A DNA stretch of 64,000 nucleotides from VYFG01 sp965204165 (lineage in GTDB: Bacteria > Pseudomonadota > Gammaproteobacteria > Arenicellales > Poriferihabitantaceae), in contig OZ241969.1 in assembly GCA_965204165.1 (NCBI GenBank), forward strand, positions 2,852,001 through 2,916,000, in the 5' to 3' direction. Under the pieces are notes generated by a model. The model did not search any database. It was not told the DNA's origin and worked only from the letters and a program-made list of their open reading frames with translations. A program made the position numbers and the translations under genes. Positions 26,460 through 35,776 of this stretch are shown one piece after another. Positions within the stretch are counted from its first letter, which is position 1. Each line of letters begins with the position of its first letter.

Positions 26460-27083
26460 ATGTTCACCGGTATCATCGAAGCGAGGGGGCGAATTTCCGC
26501 CATCGAGCCGGTACCGGACGGCCTGACGCTGTTTGTGGATATCGGGAACCTCGAGTCGGAGACCATCCGCGCCGGTGACAGCATCGCGGTGAATGGCGTA
26601 TGCCTCACCGTGACACGCCTTGACGGCGGCATTGGCCGCTTCGATGTTTCCAGGGAAACCATGGACAGGTGCCTGGTGGGCGAGTGGAAAGTCGGCGACG
26701 GAATGAACCTGGAATCCGCGCTCACCCTCTCGAAGCCTCTCGGCGGTCACCTGGTATCGGGGCATGTGGACGGCACCGGCGTGCTGGATGCCGTTGTAAC
26801 CGGGGAGGAATCCACCTGGATGCGAATTCGGGTGCCCCGGAACCTGGGGCGTTACGTGGCGATCAAGGGTTCCGTGGCGGTGAACGGGGTCAGCCTGACC
26901 TCCAACCGGGTGACGGATGATGGTGAAGAGACACTGTTCGAGTTGACCCTGGTCCCCCATACCCTGTCGATGACGACCCTGGGAGGGCTTGCGGCAGGGG
27001 ACGGGGTGCATATCGAGGTGGACATCCTGGCGAGATATCTGCAGCGTCTGCTGCAGTCCGAACGGCAGTACGAGGAAAACTGA
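26460..27083 (+). CDS. ribE: Riboflavin synthase alpha subunit
   Basis: 207 aa. Begins with the invariant MFTGIIEA and has two lumazine-binding barrels, each with a recognisable repeat: GDSIAVNGVCLTVT...FDVSRETM and KGSVAVNGVSLTSN...ELTLVPHTL. Converts two dimethylribityllumazines to riboflavin. 4 nt after ribD. Confidence 0.97.
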   Translation: MFTGIIEARGRISAIEPVPDGLTLFVDIGNLESETIRAGDSIAVNGVCLTVTRLDGGIGRFDVSRETMDRCLVGEWKVGDGMNLESALTLSKPLGGHLVSGHVDGTGVLDAVVTGEESTWMRIRVPRNLGRYVAIKGSVAVNGVSLTSNRVTDDGEETLFELTLVPHTLSMTTLGGLAAGDGVHIEVDILARYLQRLLQSERQYEEN

Positions 27084-27086
27084 ACA

Positions 27087-28256
27087 ATGGAGACGATCAA
27101 GGTCGACCGCATCGAAGACGTGCTCACCGACTATCGCCAGGGAAAGATGGTGATCCTGGTGGACGAGGCGGACAGGGAGAACGAAGGCGACCTCCTGATG
27201 GCGGCGGAGTGTGTCACGGCGGACCACGTCAATTTCATGGCCTCCCATGCCAGGGGGCTGATCTGCCTGACGCTCACCGAGGAACGCTGCCGGCAGCTGG
27301 ACCTGGAATTGATGGTCAGCCGTAACAATGCCCGGTTTTCAACGAACTTCACGGTTTCCATCGAGGCGGCGGAAGGCGTCACCACCGGCATTTCCGCCCA
27401 GGACAGGGCGATTACGGTGCGTGCCGCGGTCAAGCGGAACGCGCGACCGGAGGACTTGGTGACGCCCGGACATATCTTTCCCATCAAGGCGCAGCCCGGC
27501 GGGGTGCTCACGCGCGCGGGCCATACCGAGGCCGGGGTGGACCTGGCGCGCCTGTGCGGCTTCGAACCCGCCAGCGTAATCTGTGAAATCCTGCGGGATG
27601 ACGGCACCATGGCACGGCTGCCGGACCTGGTCGCCTTCGCCCGCCAGCACGATCTCCGGATCGGGACCATCGCCGATCTCATCAAATTCCGTCTCCGGAA
27701 CGACCCCACCCTGGTGCGTGTCGAATCCCATTCACTGGACCTGGAGCAGGGCGGGTTCGAAGCCGTGGTCTACCATGACGTCGCCGAGGGAGGCACCCAT
27801 CTTGCCCTGACCCATGGGGATATCGATCCGGAAAGGCCGGTCCCGGTAAGGATCCAGGTCCATCGGGGGTTGCTGGACACGATCCTGGAGGCCGGTGCGT
27901 CGGAAAGCTGGAGCATTCGTTCCGCGCTGGGGGCCATCGTGGAGCATGGTGCCGGGGTCCTGGTCCTGCTGGCGTACTACGAAAGCGCGGATGAGCTGTC
28001 GTCGCGCATCCATGTGCGGACGAATCGGGAGCGGCAGGGTACGCCCCGGCATGCCACCGACGATCACCGGCGCCATCCGGGAGACCTGCGGATGGTGGGC
28101 GCCGGCAGCCAGATTCTCGCGGATCTCGGTCTGCACAAGGTGCTGTCCCTCGGCAGGGAATGGCGTACATTCGGCCTGTCTGGCTTCGGCCTTGAGGTTG
28201 TAGAATACCTACCCGACCGTGAGGCCCTCGATTCCTGGAAACAGTCCAATGCGTGA
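27087..28256 (+). CDS. ribB: 3,4-dihydroxy-2-butanone-4-phosphate synthase with a degenerate GTP cyclohydrolase II-like domain (RibBX type)
   Basis: 389 aa. Residues 1-205 are an intact DHBP synthase (VDEADRENEGDLLMAAE acidic loop, GHIFPIKAQPGGVLTRAGHTEAGVDLARL). The C-terminal half follows the GCH-II fold but lacks the zinc cysteines: where RibA reads a Cys-rich segment after the RVHSE motif, this has IQVHRGLLDTILEAGASESW. GTP cyclohydrolase II activity is therefore unlikely, and a separate ribA should exist elsewhere in the genome. The 3' end overlaps ribH by 8 nt. Confidence 0.94.
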   Translation: METIKVDRIEDVLTDYRQGKMVILVDEADRENEGDLLMAAECVTADHVNFMASHARGLICLTLTEERCRQLDLELMVSRNNARFSTNFTVSIEAAEGVTTGISAQDRAITVRAAVKRNARPEDLVTPGHIFPIKAQPGGVLTRAGHTEAGVDLARLCGFEPASVICEILRDDGTMARLPDLVAFARQHDLRIGTIADLIKFRLRNDPTLVRVESHSLDLEQGGFEAVVYHDVAEGGTHLALTHGDIDPERPVPVRIQVHRGLLDTILEAGASESWSIRSALGAIVEHGAGVLVLLAYYESADELSSRIHVRTNRERQGTPRHATDDHRRHPGDLRMVGAGSQILADLGLHKVLSLGREWRTFGLSGFGLEVVEYLPDREALDSWKQSNA

Positions 28257-28716
28257 ATTCAGCGGAGATTTCGTTCAGTGCACGGGCCGCTACGCCATCG
28301 TGGCCGGCCGGTTCAATGCGTTCATCACCGAACGGCTTGTGGCGGGCGCGCGGGATGCCTTTGTACGCCATGGTATCGGCGAGGATGATATCGACCTGAT
28401 CTGGGTGCCCGGGGCGTTTGAAATACCGTTTGCCGTGCGCCGGGTCGTGGACAGCGGCAGGTACCAGGCCGCAGTGGCACTGGGTGCTGTGATCCGGGGC
28501 GCAACACCGCATTTCGATTATGTCGCCGGTGCCTGTGTCGATGGACTTGCCCGCATCAACGCCGAAGGCGGCATCCCGGTGGTGCTCGGTGTCCTCACCA
28601 CGGACACCATCGAGCAGGCAGTGGAAAGGGCGGGCACCAAGTCCGGCAACAAGGGTGCTGAGGCTGCGCTGACCGCCATGGAAATGGCAAGCCTGGCATC
28701 CAGCCTAGGGGATTGA
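28249..28716 (+). CDS. ribH: 6,7-dimethyl-8-ribityllumazine synthase
   Basis: 155 aa from the ATG at 28249, which overlaps the ribB stop; an ATG at 28219 would add ten residues inside ribB. Motifs: VAGRFNAFITERLVAGARDAF, VPGAFEIPFAVRRV, and VALGAVIRGATPHFDYVAG with the catalytic His region. Penultimate step of riboflavin synthesis. Confidence 0.97.
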   Translation: MREFSGDFVQCTGRYAIVAGRFNAFITERLVAGARDAFVRHGIGEDDIDLIWVPGAFEIPFAVRRVVDSGRYQAAVALGAVIRGATPHFDYVAGACVDGLARINAEGGIPVVLGVLTTDTIEQAVERAGTKSGNKGAEAALTAMEMASLASSLGD

Positions 28717-28728
28717 GGCCGGACCGTC

Positions 28729-29139
28729 TTGGCGAGGAGCGGTCGACACCTGGCGCGGCGATGCGTGGTCCAGGCCCTGTATCAATGGCAAATCACGGGT
28801 CAGGCGCCGGACCAGATCATGAGGACCTTCATTGACAATGACAATCTGACCGGAAAGCACAGGGACTTCTTCCAGGTGCTGATGGATGCGATACCGATGC
28901 ACATTGACCAGATCGATACCCTGATCGAACCCCACCTCGACCGTGGGGGGGACCGGGTGGACCCGGTTGAGCAGGCCATCCTGCGTCTCGGCACCTATGA
29001 ATTGCGATTCGACCAGTCGGTACCCACCAGCGTGGTGATCGACGAGGCGATCGATCTTGCAAAGACCTTCGGTTCCGAACATGGCTACCGCTATGTCAAC
29101 GGAGTGCTGGACAAGGTGGCAAAGGCCGTCCGTGAATAG
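28729..29139 (+). CDS. nusB: Transcription antitermination factor NusB
   Basis: 136 aa starting from TTG at 28729, the only plausible start before the conserved HLARRCVVQALYQWQ helix. The C-terminal region VVIDEAIDLAKTFGSEHGYRYVNGVLDKVAK is diagnostic. NusB binds boxA RNA with NusE for rRNA antitermination. The stop overlaps the next start by 8 nt. Confidence 0.96.
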   Translation: MARSGRHLARRCVVQALYQWQITGQAPDQIMRTFIDNDNLTGKHRDFFQVLMDAIPMHIDQIDTLIEPHLDRGGDRVDPVEQAILRLGTYELRFDQSVPTSVVIDEAIDLAKTFGSEHGYRYVNGVLDKVAKAVRE

Positions 29140-29638
29140 GCCCGCGACCCGAGCGGATCTCTTTTCCGGCGCCATCCCGTTCCTGGGGCTCGGATTCGGC
29201 ACCGGGCTGCTGCCCCGGGCCCCCGGCACTTTCGGAACCCTGGCGGCCATTCCACTGGCTGTCGCCGCCGCCCTGGCGGGCCAATGGGCGTATCTGCTGG
29301 TCACGCTGTTGGCGGTGACCGGGGGCGTGGTGATCTGCGAAGAAACCGCCCGCCTGCTGGGTGCCCATGATCATGCCGCCATCGTCTGGGATGAAATCGC
29401 GGGATTTCTCGTGACCATGCTTCTGGTGCCCATGACCGCGGTCAACGTCATTGCCGGATTTATCCTGTTCCGGTTGTTTGATATCCTGAAACCCTGGCCC
29501 ATTCGTCGCATAGACCGGCGGGTCGGAGGCGGCCTTGGTATCATCCTTGATGACCTGGTCGCCGGATTGTTCGCCGCGCTCACACTCCTCCTGCTCGTGC
29601 AGACCGGGCTGTTCGGGCCGTACACCGGAATTTCCTGA
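29132..29638 (+). CDS. pgpA: Phosphatidylglycerophosphatase A
   Basis: 168 aa from GTG at 29132; an ATG at 29057 in this frame is deep inside nusB. Motifs: GTGLLPRAPGTFGTLAAIPL, WDEIAGFLVTM, and FDILKPWPIRRIDRRVGGGLGIILDDLVAG, with several membrane helices. Converts phosphatidylglycerol phosphate to phosphatidylglycerol. thiL, which commonly separates nusB and pgpA in gammaproteobacteria, is absent here. Confidence 0.95.
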   Translation: MNRPATRADLFSGAIPFLGLGFGTGLLPRAPGTFGTLAAIPLAVAAALAGQWAYLLVTLLAVTGGVVICEETARLLGAHDHAAIVWDEIAGFLVTMLLVPMTAVNVIAGFILFRLFDILKPWPIRRIDRRVGGGLGIILDDLVAGLFAALTLLLLVQTGLFGPYTGIS

Positions 29639-29662
29639 AAACCAACTCCTTGAAAGAACACC

Positions 29663-30655
29663 ATGACTACTTTCAGCGCTTACCGAATCGACCGGACGGA
29701 AGAAAAAAAGATTACCGCCGGATACCAGAACATGACCCTGGACGAGTTGACTCCCGGGGAGGTGGTCATCCGGGTCCGGTGGTCGGACATCAACTTCAAG
29801 GATGTCCTGGCAGCCACGGGGAAGGGAAAAATCCTCAGACAGTATCCCCTGAACGGCGGTATCGATCTTGCCGGCGTGGTGGAGAGCTCGGAGGATGAAC
29901 GCTTCGGGCCCGGTGACGAGGTGCTGGTTGCCGGATGCGGGCTGTCGGAAACCGCTGACGGCGGGTATGCCGAAATGGCCAGGATCTGTGCCGACTGCGT
30001 GGTACCGATGCCGGCTGGCCTTTCCATGAAGGAGGCCATGGCGCTCGGCACCGCGGGCTTCACCGCCGCCATGGCGGTCATGCGGATGGAGCAGAATGGC
30101 CAGACACCGGAACACGGCAAGGTGGTGGTGACCGGCGCCACCGGCGGCGTGGGCAGCATCGCCATCGATATCCTGGCATCCCTGGGATACCAAGTGGTCG
30201 CGTTCACCGGCAAGGAGGACCAGTACGATTACCTCCGCACCCTGGGCGCCAGTGAATTCATCGACCGGCACAGCGTGGAAATGGGCACCAATCCCCTGGA
30301 AAGCGCCACCTGGGGCGGGGCCGTTGACAACGCCGGCGGGGAAACCCTGGCCTGGTTGACGCGCACGGTGAAACCCTGGGGCAATATCGCCAGTATCGGA
30401 CTGGTGGATGATTTCAGGCTGAACACCACGGTGATGCCTTTCATCCTCCGGGGCGTCTCCCTTCTCGGCATCAACTCCATTGAGATGCCCAACCACGTGC
30501 GCAATACCCTGTGGGAGCGCCTGGGCCGGGATCTGAAGCCCGCGAATCTCGACAAGATCGTGACCAGGGAGGTGGGTTTCGACGAGTTGCCGCAGACCTT
30601 CGACAGTTACCTTGACGGGAGCAACACCGGGCGGACGCTGGTCAGAATCAGCTAG
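29663..30655 (+). CDS. acuI: Zinc-free MDR oxidoreductase AcuI/YhdH (acrylyl-CoA reductase family)
   Basis: 330 aa. N-terminal signature of the YhdH/AcuI group: VRWSDINFKDVLAATGKGKILRQYP then GIDLAGVVESSED. Rossmann motif VTGATGGVGSIAIDIL, then GASEFIDRHSVE and WGGAVDNAGGETLAWL. Family members reduce acryloyl-CoA to propionyl-CoA with NADPH. The window also carries a complete propionyl-CoA catabolic operon (36111-43262), which makes the role plausible. The start follows pgpA by 24 nt, with GAAAGAA upstream. Confidence 0.93.
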   Translation: MTTFSAYRIDRTEEKKITAGYQNMTLDELTPGEVVIRVRWSDINFKDVLAATGKGKILRQYPLNGGIDLAGVVESSEDERFGPGDEVLVAGCGLSETADGGYAEMARICADCVVPMPAGLSMKEAMALGTAGFTAAMAVMRMEQNGQTPEHGKVVVTGATGGVGSIAIDILASLGYQVVAFTGKEDQYDYLRTLGASEFIDRHSVEMGTNPLESATWGGAVDNAGGETLAWLTRTVKPWGNIASIGLVDDFRLNTTVMPFILRGVSLLGINSIEMPNHVRNTLWERLGRDLKPANLDKIVTREVGFDELPQTFDSYLDGSNTGRTLVRIS

Positions 30656-30798
30656 CGGGGAAGCCGGTGTTCCCGTGGGTCACGCCAACAGCCGCCCCGC
30701 GGAACCGTTCACGATTTCCGTGTCCCTGCACCGGCCCGCCTGCGTGAAGGCGGCTGATCGGGAACATCGTATGCCGGAATCACGTAACCTGCCCGCCC

Positions 30799-32118
30799 AT
30801 GTCCTCTGAAATGTTTTCCTGGGTCGTCATCGCCCTGCTGGTCTGTAATGCCGGGCTGCTCGTGTGGATCTGGCGTGTGGTGAGGCATGCGCGGGATCGC
30901 CGGGAGTCGCTGGAGCCGGTGGTGCGGGAAGAGTTCCGGGTCGGCCGGGAGGAGGCGGACCGGACGATCCGGGGGCTCAGGGAGGAGATTGCCCGGACAC
31001 AGCATGCGAGCACCGAGCAGCTCGGCGCCGTGCTGCACCAGATCGGGAAGGCCCAGGGCGAGCGGCTCACGGAAGTCACCCGCCAGCTCGAAAACCTGGC
31101 ACGATCCAACGAATCGCGCCTCGACAGGCTTCGCGAGTCGGTAGAGCAGCGGCTTGACCGCCTTCAGAAGAACAACGAGCTGAAGCTCGACCAGATGCGA
31201 AAGACGGTGGATGAACAACTCCAGGGCACGCTAGAGAAACGGCTCGGAGAGTCGTTCAAGCTGGTGAGCGAGCGCCTTGAACAGGTGCACAAGGGGCTCG
31301 GGGAGATGCAGCAGCTCGCGACCGGGGTCGGGGATCTGAAACGGGTGCTCACCAACGTCAAGACGAGGGGGACCTGGGGCGAGGTCCAGCTGGGTGCGCT
31401 GCTCGAGCAGGTGTTGACGCGGCACCAGTACGAGGCAAACGTGAAACCGAAGCCCGGCTCGAACGAGATCGTCGAGTTCGCGATCAGGCTACCCGGTCCG
31501 GACGATACCCCAGAAGGCGTGGTGTGGCTGCCGATCGATGCGAAGTTCCCGCAGGACCATTACCACCGGCTGCTCGATGCCGCGGAATCCGGGGACTCCA
31601 AGGCGGTGCAGCATGCGACCGCCGCGCTGGGGCGGGCGGTCGAGTCGGCTGCGGCCGAGATCCAGAAGAAATATCTCGCGCCGCCGCATACCACGGATTT
31701 CGGGATTCTCTTCCTCCCGACCGAGGGACTGTACGCCGAAGTGGTGCGCGACCCCGAACTCCTGGACAGGCTCCAGCAGCGTCATCGTGTGGTGGTTGCC
31801 GGGCCGACCACGCTGTCGGCGATCCTGAACAGCCTCCAGATGGGATTTCGCACCCTTGCCATCGAAAGGCGTTCGAGCGAGGTATGGACGGTCCTGTCGG
31901 CGGTAAAAACCGAGTTCGGCAAGTTCGGGGAGGTGCTCGACAGGGTGAAGAAACAGCTCGATACAGCGTCGAGGTCGATTGATCAGACCGGGACACGCTC
32001 ACGCGCCATTGAACGCAAACTCCGTTCGGTCGAGGAGTTGCCGTCCGACGGGGACGCGGCCGGGCTGCTCGGGCTTTCGGCCGGGGACCACGAGGACCCC
32101 GAGGAGTCCCGTACATAG
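30799..32118 (+). CDS. rmuC: DNA recombination protein RmuC
   Basis: 439 aa. N-terminal membrane helix (MFSWVVIALLVCNAGLLVWIWRVV), a long coiled-coil (about residues 30-165), then the RmuC nuclease-like domain: LTNVKTRGTWGEVQLGALLEQVLT, LPIDAKFPQDHYHRLLDA, and TDFGILFLPTEGLYAEV. Limits sequence inversions at short inverted repeats in E. coli. 143 nt after acuI. Confidence 0.95.
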   Translation: MSSEMFSWVVIALLVCNAGLLVWIWRVVRHARDRRESLEPVVREEFRVGREEADRTIRGLREEIARTQHASTEQLGAVLHQIGKAQGERLTEVTRQLENLARSNESRLDRLRESVEQRLDRLQKNNELKLDQMRKTVDEQLQGTLEKRLGESFKLVSERLEQVHKGLGEMQQLATGVGDLKRVLTNVKTRGTWGEVQLGALLEQVLTRHQYEANVKPKPGSNEIVEFAIRLPGPDDTPEGVVWLPIDAKFPQDHYHRLLDAAESGDSKAVQHATAALGRAVESAAAEIQKKYLAPPHTTDFGILFLPTEGLYAEVVRDPELLDRLQQRHRVVVAGPTTLSAILNSLQMGFRTLAIERRSSEVWTVLSAVKTEFGKFGEVLDRVKKQLDTASRSIDQTGTRSRAIERKLRSVEELPSDGDAAGLLGLSAGDHEDPEESRT

Positions 32119-32201
32119 GCCGGAGCTTTTCCTCGGCTGGGATTTCCGCGTCCCGCACGGGGAGTCGTGCGGGCAGCCGTGGAGGAGAACCGGCGGACGG
32201 A

Positions 32202-33647
32202 TCATTTCCTGCGCCAGCGGTGGAATTTCTCCAGCAGTTCGAGCGCCCATGACGGCGCATGGGCCTTTTTCCAGTTGCCGGCGACGTACTTGTTGGCTTC
32301 CATCCATGTGGGGTAGGCATGGATGGTGCCGAGAATCCTGTTGAGGCCGATATTCTGCTTCATGGCAAGCACGAACTCGGCGACCAGGTCGCCGGCATGG
32401 CTCCCGAGTATGGTGACACCGAGAATCCGGTCCTTCCCGGGCACCGTCAGGACCTTGACCACCCCCTCGGCGTGGCCGTCGGCCAGGGCCCGGTCCAGGT
32501 GGGATAGTTCGTACCGGGTCACCTCGTAGGGAATGTTCTTCTCCTGCGCGTCCTGTTCGTTGAGTCCCACGCGGGCCACTTCGGGATCGGTATAGGTGGC
32601 CCAGGGGATCACACGGTAGTCCACACGGAACTTCCGCAGCGGCCGGAACAGGGCGTTGACCGTGGCATACCAGGCCTGGTGGGATGCGACGTGGGTGAAC
32701 TGGTAAGGCCCCACGACATCGCCGCAGGCGAAGATGGAGGGATAGCCCGCCTGCAGGTAGTCGTTGGTTTCGATGGTCTTCTTTTCCGTCAGCGGAATGT
32801 TCACGGCCTCGAACCCGGAACCGGCGGAGCGGGGCGCCCGACCCACCGCCACCAGGATACGGTCGAAGGGCACTTCCACGGTTTTCCCGTCTCCCTCGCA
32901 GTGGATGACATGCTGTCCGCCGTCCGCGGTCACTTTCACGGCCCTGTGGCCGGTCAGCAGCCGGATGCCTTCGGTGGTGAAACGTTCCGCCATGAATTCC
33001 GCGATTTCGCGGTCCTCCCGGATCATGATCTGGGGGAGCATTTCGACGATGGTGACCTCGCTGCCCAAACGGGCAAAGCACTGGGCCAGCTCGCAGCCGA
33101 TGGGACCGCCGCCGAGGACCACCAGCCTTTCGGGAAGCTGTTCCAGTTCCCAGATATTGTCGGAGGTCAGGAACTCGATCCCGTCGAGGCCGGGGATGGG
33201 CGGCACGAACGGTTCAGCGCCGGTGGCGAGAATGATGTTCCGGGTCCTGATCACGCGGCCGTTCACCTCCACTTCCGTGGGAGAACGGACCGTGGCCTCA
33301 CCCTGGATCACCTCGACGCCAAGACTGGTATAGCGCTCCACGGAGTCGTTGGGTTCGATCGCCGCAATCACCGCGCGGACCCGGGCCATGACGTCGGCAA
33401 AATCGAATTCCGCCTCGGCCTTCCGTATACCCCAGTTCCGGGCATGGCGAATCTGGTGCAGCAGCCTTGCCGTGGCGATGAGCGACTTGGAGGGAACGCA
33501 GCCTGTGTTCAGGCAGTCACCGCCCATCTTCCCCCGTTCGATGAGAATCACCCGGGCCCTGACCGCCGCCGCGATATAGGCGCTGACCAGGCCGGCGCTG
33601 CCGGCGCCGATGACCACCAGGTTGGTATCGTATCTGCTCATGATCAC
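32202..33647 (-). CDS. FAD-dependent pyridine nucleotide-disulfide oxidoreductase (mercuric-reductase/dihydrolipoyl dehydrogenase-like)
   Basis: 481 aa. FAD motif VVIGAGSAGLVSAYIAA, redox disulfide GGDCLNTGCVPSK (residues about 42-54), NAD motif VVLGGGPIGCELAQCF, and the C-terminal dimerisation domain with HAYPTWMEANKY. It lacks the N-terminal HMA domain and C-terminal Cys pair of true MerA, and no lipoyl complex genes are adjacent. Its stop-start coupling (ATGA, 33644-33647) with the VTT-domain protein upstream is a recurrent pairing in proteobacteria. Physiological substrate unknown. Confidence 0.92.
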   Translation of the reverse strand: MIMSRYDTNLVVIGAGSAGLVSAYIAAAVRARVILIERGKMGGDCLNTGCVPSKSLIATARLLHQIRHARNWGIRKAEAEFDFADVMARVRAVIAAIEPNDSVERYTSLGVEVIQGEATVRSPTEVEVNGRVIRTRNIILATGAEPFVPPIPGLDGIEFLTSDNIWELEQLPERLVVLGGGPIGCELAQCFARLGSEVTIVEMLPQIMIREDREIAEFMAERFTTEGIRLLTGHRAVKVTADGGQHVIHCEGDGKTVEVPFDRILVAVGRAPRSAGSGFEAVNIPLTEKKTIETNDYLQAGYPSIFACGDVVGPYQFTHVASHQAWYATVNALFRPLRKFRVDYRVIPWATYTDPEVARVGLNEQDAQEKNIPYEVTRYELSHLDRALADGHAEGVVKVLTVPGKDRILGVTILGSHAGDLVAEFVLAMKQNIGLNRILGTIHAYPTWMEANKYVAGNWKKAHAPSWALELLEKFHRWRRK

Positions 33648-34348
33648 GCATCTTCGGTCAGGTCGCCGCTCTTCCTGACCTTCCTGATCAGCCTGAGGAG
33701 GTACCTGGCAATATAGGGAAACACCGCCAGCAGGGTGAAGGACGCGATCATCACGGGTGACAGCAGGCCCTTCACCGACTCAAGGCGTGAAAGCTGGGTG
33801 CCGGCATTGACGAACACCATGCTGCCCGGCGCCATGCCGATGAACGAGGCCACGGCGTAGGTCAGTGTCCGGATCGGTGTCAGCCCCATGAGCAGGTTCA
33901 CGGCGAAGAAGGGAAAGACCGGAACCAGCCGCATGGAAAACAGGTAGAGCGCGCCCTCCCGGCGAAAATTTTCCTGGATGGCGCCCAGCCGCTCTCCCAT
34001 TCTGGATTCGACGAGGTCGCGAAACAGGTACCGGGCGAGGAGAAACGCGATGGTGGCGCCGATGGTGGCGGAAAACAGCACGACCAGGGAGCCCGCAACG
34101 AAACCGAAAATCGCGCCCCCGACCAGGGTCAGGACCAGCGCCCCCGGGATCGATGCCGCCGTCACCACGATGTAGATCGCGGCATAGGCCAGCAGGGAAC
34201 CGACTGGGTTGGCCACCCGGTACTGCCGGATGGTTTCCAGCTGGGACTGGACGAAGTCCAGGCTGAGATAGTGCCTTGGCCCGAAAAGGACAAAACCGCC
34301 GATGGCGGCTATCACCAGGACAAGTACCAGGATCTTGGATTTTGACAT
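33644..34348 (-). CDS. TVP38/TMEM64 family membrane protein (VTT domain)
   Basis: 234 aa, about six hydrophobic segments. VTT/SNARE-associated core: AYAAIYIVVTAASIPGALVLTLVGGAIFGFVAGSLVVLFSATIGATIAFLLARYLFRD, then LRLVPVFPFFAVNLLMGLTPI. Related DedA/VTT proteins are lipid scramblases or transporters. First gene of the two-gene unit with the flavin disulfide reductase. Confidence 0.92.
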   Translation of the reverse strand: MSKSKILVLVLVIAAIGGFVLFGPRHYLSLDFVQSQLETIRQYRVANPVGSLLAYAAIYIVVTAASIPGALVLTLVGGAIFGFVAGSLVVLFSATIGATIAFLLARYLFRDLVESRMGERLGAIQENFRREGALYLFSMRLVPVFPFFAVNLLMGLTPIRTLTYAVASFIGMAPGSMVFVNAGTQLSRLESVKGLLSPVMIASFTLLAVFPYIARYLLRLIRKVRKSGDLTEDA

Positions 34349-34528
34349 GGGTCTCGAATACCGTGTTCGATGGTGGCAGGGTCACGGATCACTCCCGACT
34401 GGCACATTCGGACTACCGGGAACGCGACAAGTTCCGCCTGCGGACTGAAATCCGCAGGAAGTGTAACGGAAAAGGGGCCGGGCTACCCCGAATACGGCCG
34501 TTCCGGCAAAACGGACGACGGATCCGGG

Positions 34529-35776
34529 CTATTCCATCCTGGCGATCAGTGCATCGGCGAAACCGCTGGTGGAAACCTCACGGGCGCCGTCCATCAGCCG
34601 GGCGAAGTCATAGGTCACGGTTTTTTCCGCCAGCACCCTGACGAACGCGTCGTTGATCAGGTCTGCGGCCTCCTGCCAACCGATGTGCTCCAGCATCATC
34701 ACGCCGGAAAACATCAGTGAGGACGGGTTCACCTTGTTCTGGTTGGCGTACTTGGGCGCGGTGCCGTGGGTTGCCTCGAACACGGCCACCTCGTCGGAGA
34801 TGTTGGCGCCCGGCGCGATGCCGATGCCTCCCACCTCCGCCGCCACCGCGTCGGACAGGTAGTCGCCGTTCAGGTTCATCGTGGCCAGGACATCGAACTC
34901 GGCTGGCCGGAGCTGCAACAACTGGAAGGTGATGTCGGCGATCCTGTCCTTGATGACAATCTTTCCTTCCGGCGCCTGGCCGCCGTGTTCTTCCCAGAGT
35001 TCCTCCTCGGTCACGATCTGGTCGCGGAATTCCTCCTTGGCAAGTTCATAGCCCCAGTTGCGGAATCCGCCCTCGGTGAACTTCATGATGTTGCCCTTGT
35101 GCACCAGCGTTACGCTGGCACGATCGTGGTCGACTGCGTACTGTATCGCCTTGCGCACGAGACGGCGTGAACCGAAGGGACTGACCGGCTTGATGCCGAG
35201 GGCCGCCCCCTCGAAGAATTCCGCGCCCATCTCCTCGCGCAGGAACCTGGCCAGCTTCTCGTTCTCCGGTGAGCCGCTTTCATACTCGATGCCGCAATAG
35301 ACATCCTCGGTGTTCTCGCGGAATATCACCACGTCAACGTCCTCGGGACGGCGTAGCGGTGAAGGCACGCCCTGGTAATAGCGCACCGGTCGCACACAGG
35401 CAAACAGGTCCATTTCCTGGCGCAGGGAGACGTTGAGGGAACGGAAACCCCCGCCCACCGGCGTGGTCAGGGGACCCTTGATGGCAACCTTGAGATCCCG
35501 GATCGCGGCCAGCGTTTCCTCCGGGAAATAGTCCCCGCCATAGATGCCCGCCGCTTTTTCCCCCATGAAAAGTTCGCACCAGGCAACCCTGCGCTTGCCG
35601 CCGTAGGCCTTTTCCACGGCGGCGTCCCAGACGCGCAGCGAGGCCGAGGTGATGTCGGGACCGATGCCGTCCCCCTCGACAAAACCCAGGATCGGCTGAT
35701 CCGGTACGACCAGCTTGCCGTTGGAGATGGAGATCCGGGTGCCGCTTTCCGGCATCTTGATGTGATGATAGGTCAT
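34529..35776 (-). CDS. icd: NADP-dependent isocitrate dehydrogenase
   Basis: 415 aa, the E. coli Icd type. Motifs: FVEGDGIGPDITSASLRVWD, the substrate loop TTPVGGGFRSLNVSLRQEMDLFACVRPVRY (phosphorylatable Ser in GGGFRSLN), VTLVHKGNIMKFTEGGFRNWGY, and ATHGTAPKYANQNKVNPSS. TCA-cycle enzyme converting isocitrate to 2-oxoglutarate. Divergent from the methylmalonyl-CoA mutase operon. Confidence 0.97.
   Translation of the reverse strand: MTYHHIKMPESGTRISISNGKLVVPDQPILGFVEGDGIGPDITSASLRVWDAAVEKAYGGKRRVAWCELFMGEKAAGIYGGDYFPEETLAAIRDLKVAIKGPLTTPVGGGFRSLNVSLRQEMDLFACVRPVRYYQGVPSPLRRPEDVDVVIFRENTEDVYCGIEYESGSPENEKLARFLREEMGAEFFEGAALGIKPVSPFGSRRLVRKAIQYAVDHDRASVTLVHKGNIMKFTEGGFRNWGYELAKEEFRDQIVTEEELWEEHGGQAPEGKIVIKDRIADITFQLLQLRPAEFDVLATMNLNGDYLSDAVAAEVGGIGIAPGANISDEVAVFEATHGTAPKYANQNKVNPSSLMFSGVMMLEHIGWQEAADLINDAFVRVLAEKTVTYDFARLMDGAREVSTSGFADALIARME

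Noticed and set aside
24623..26725. 700-codon minus-strand open frame
   Set aside because: Shadow of nrdR, ribD and ribE; no family features.
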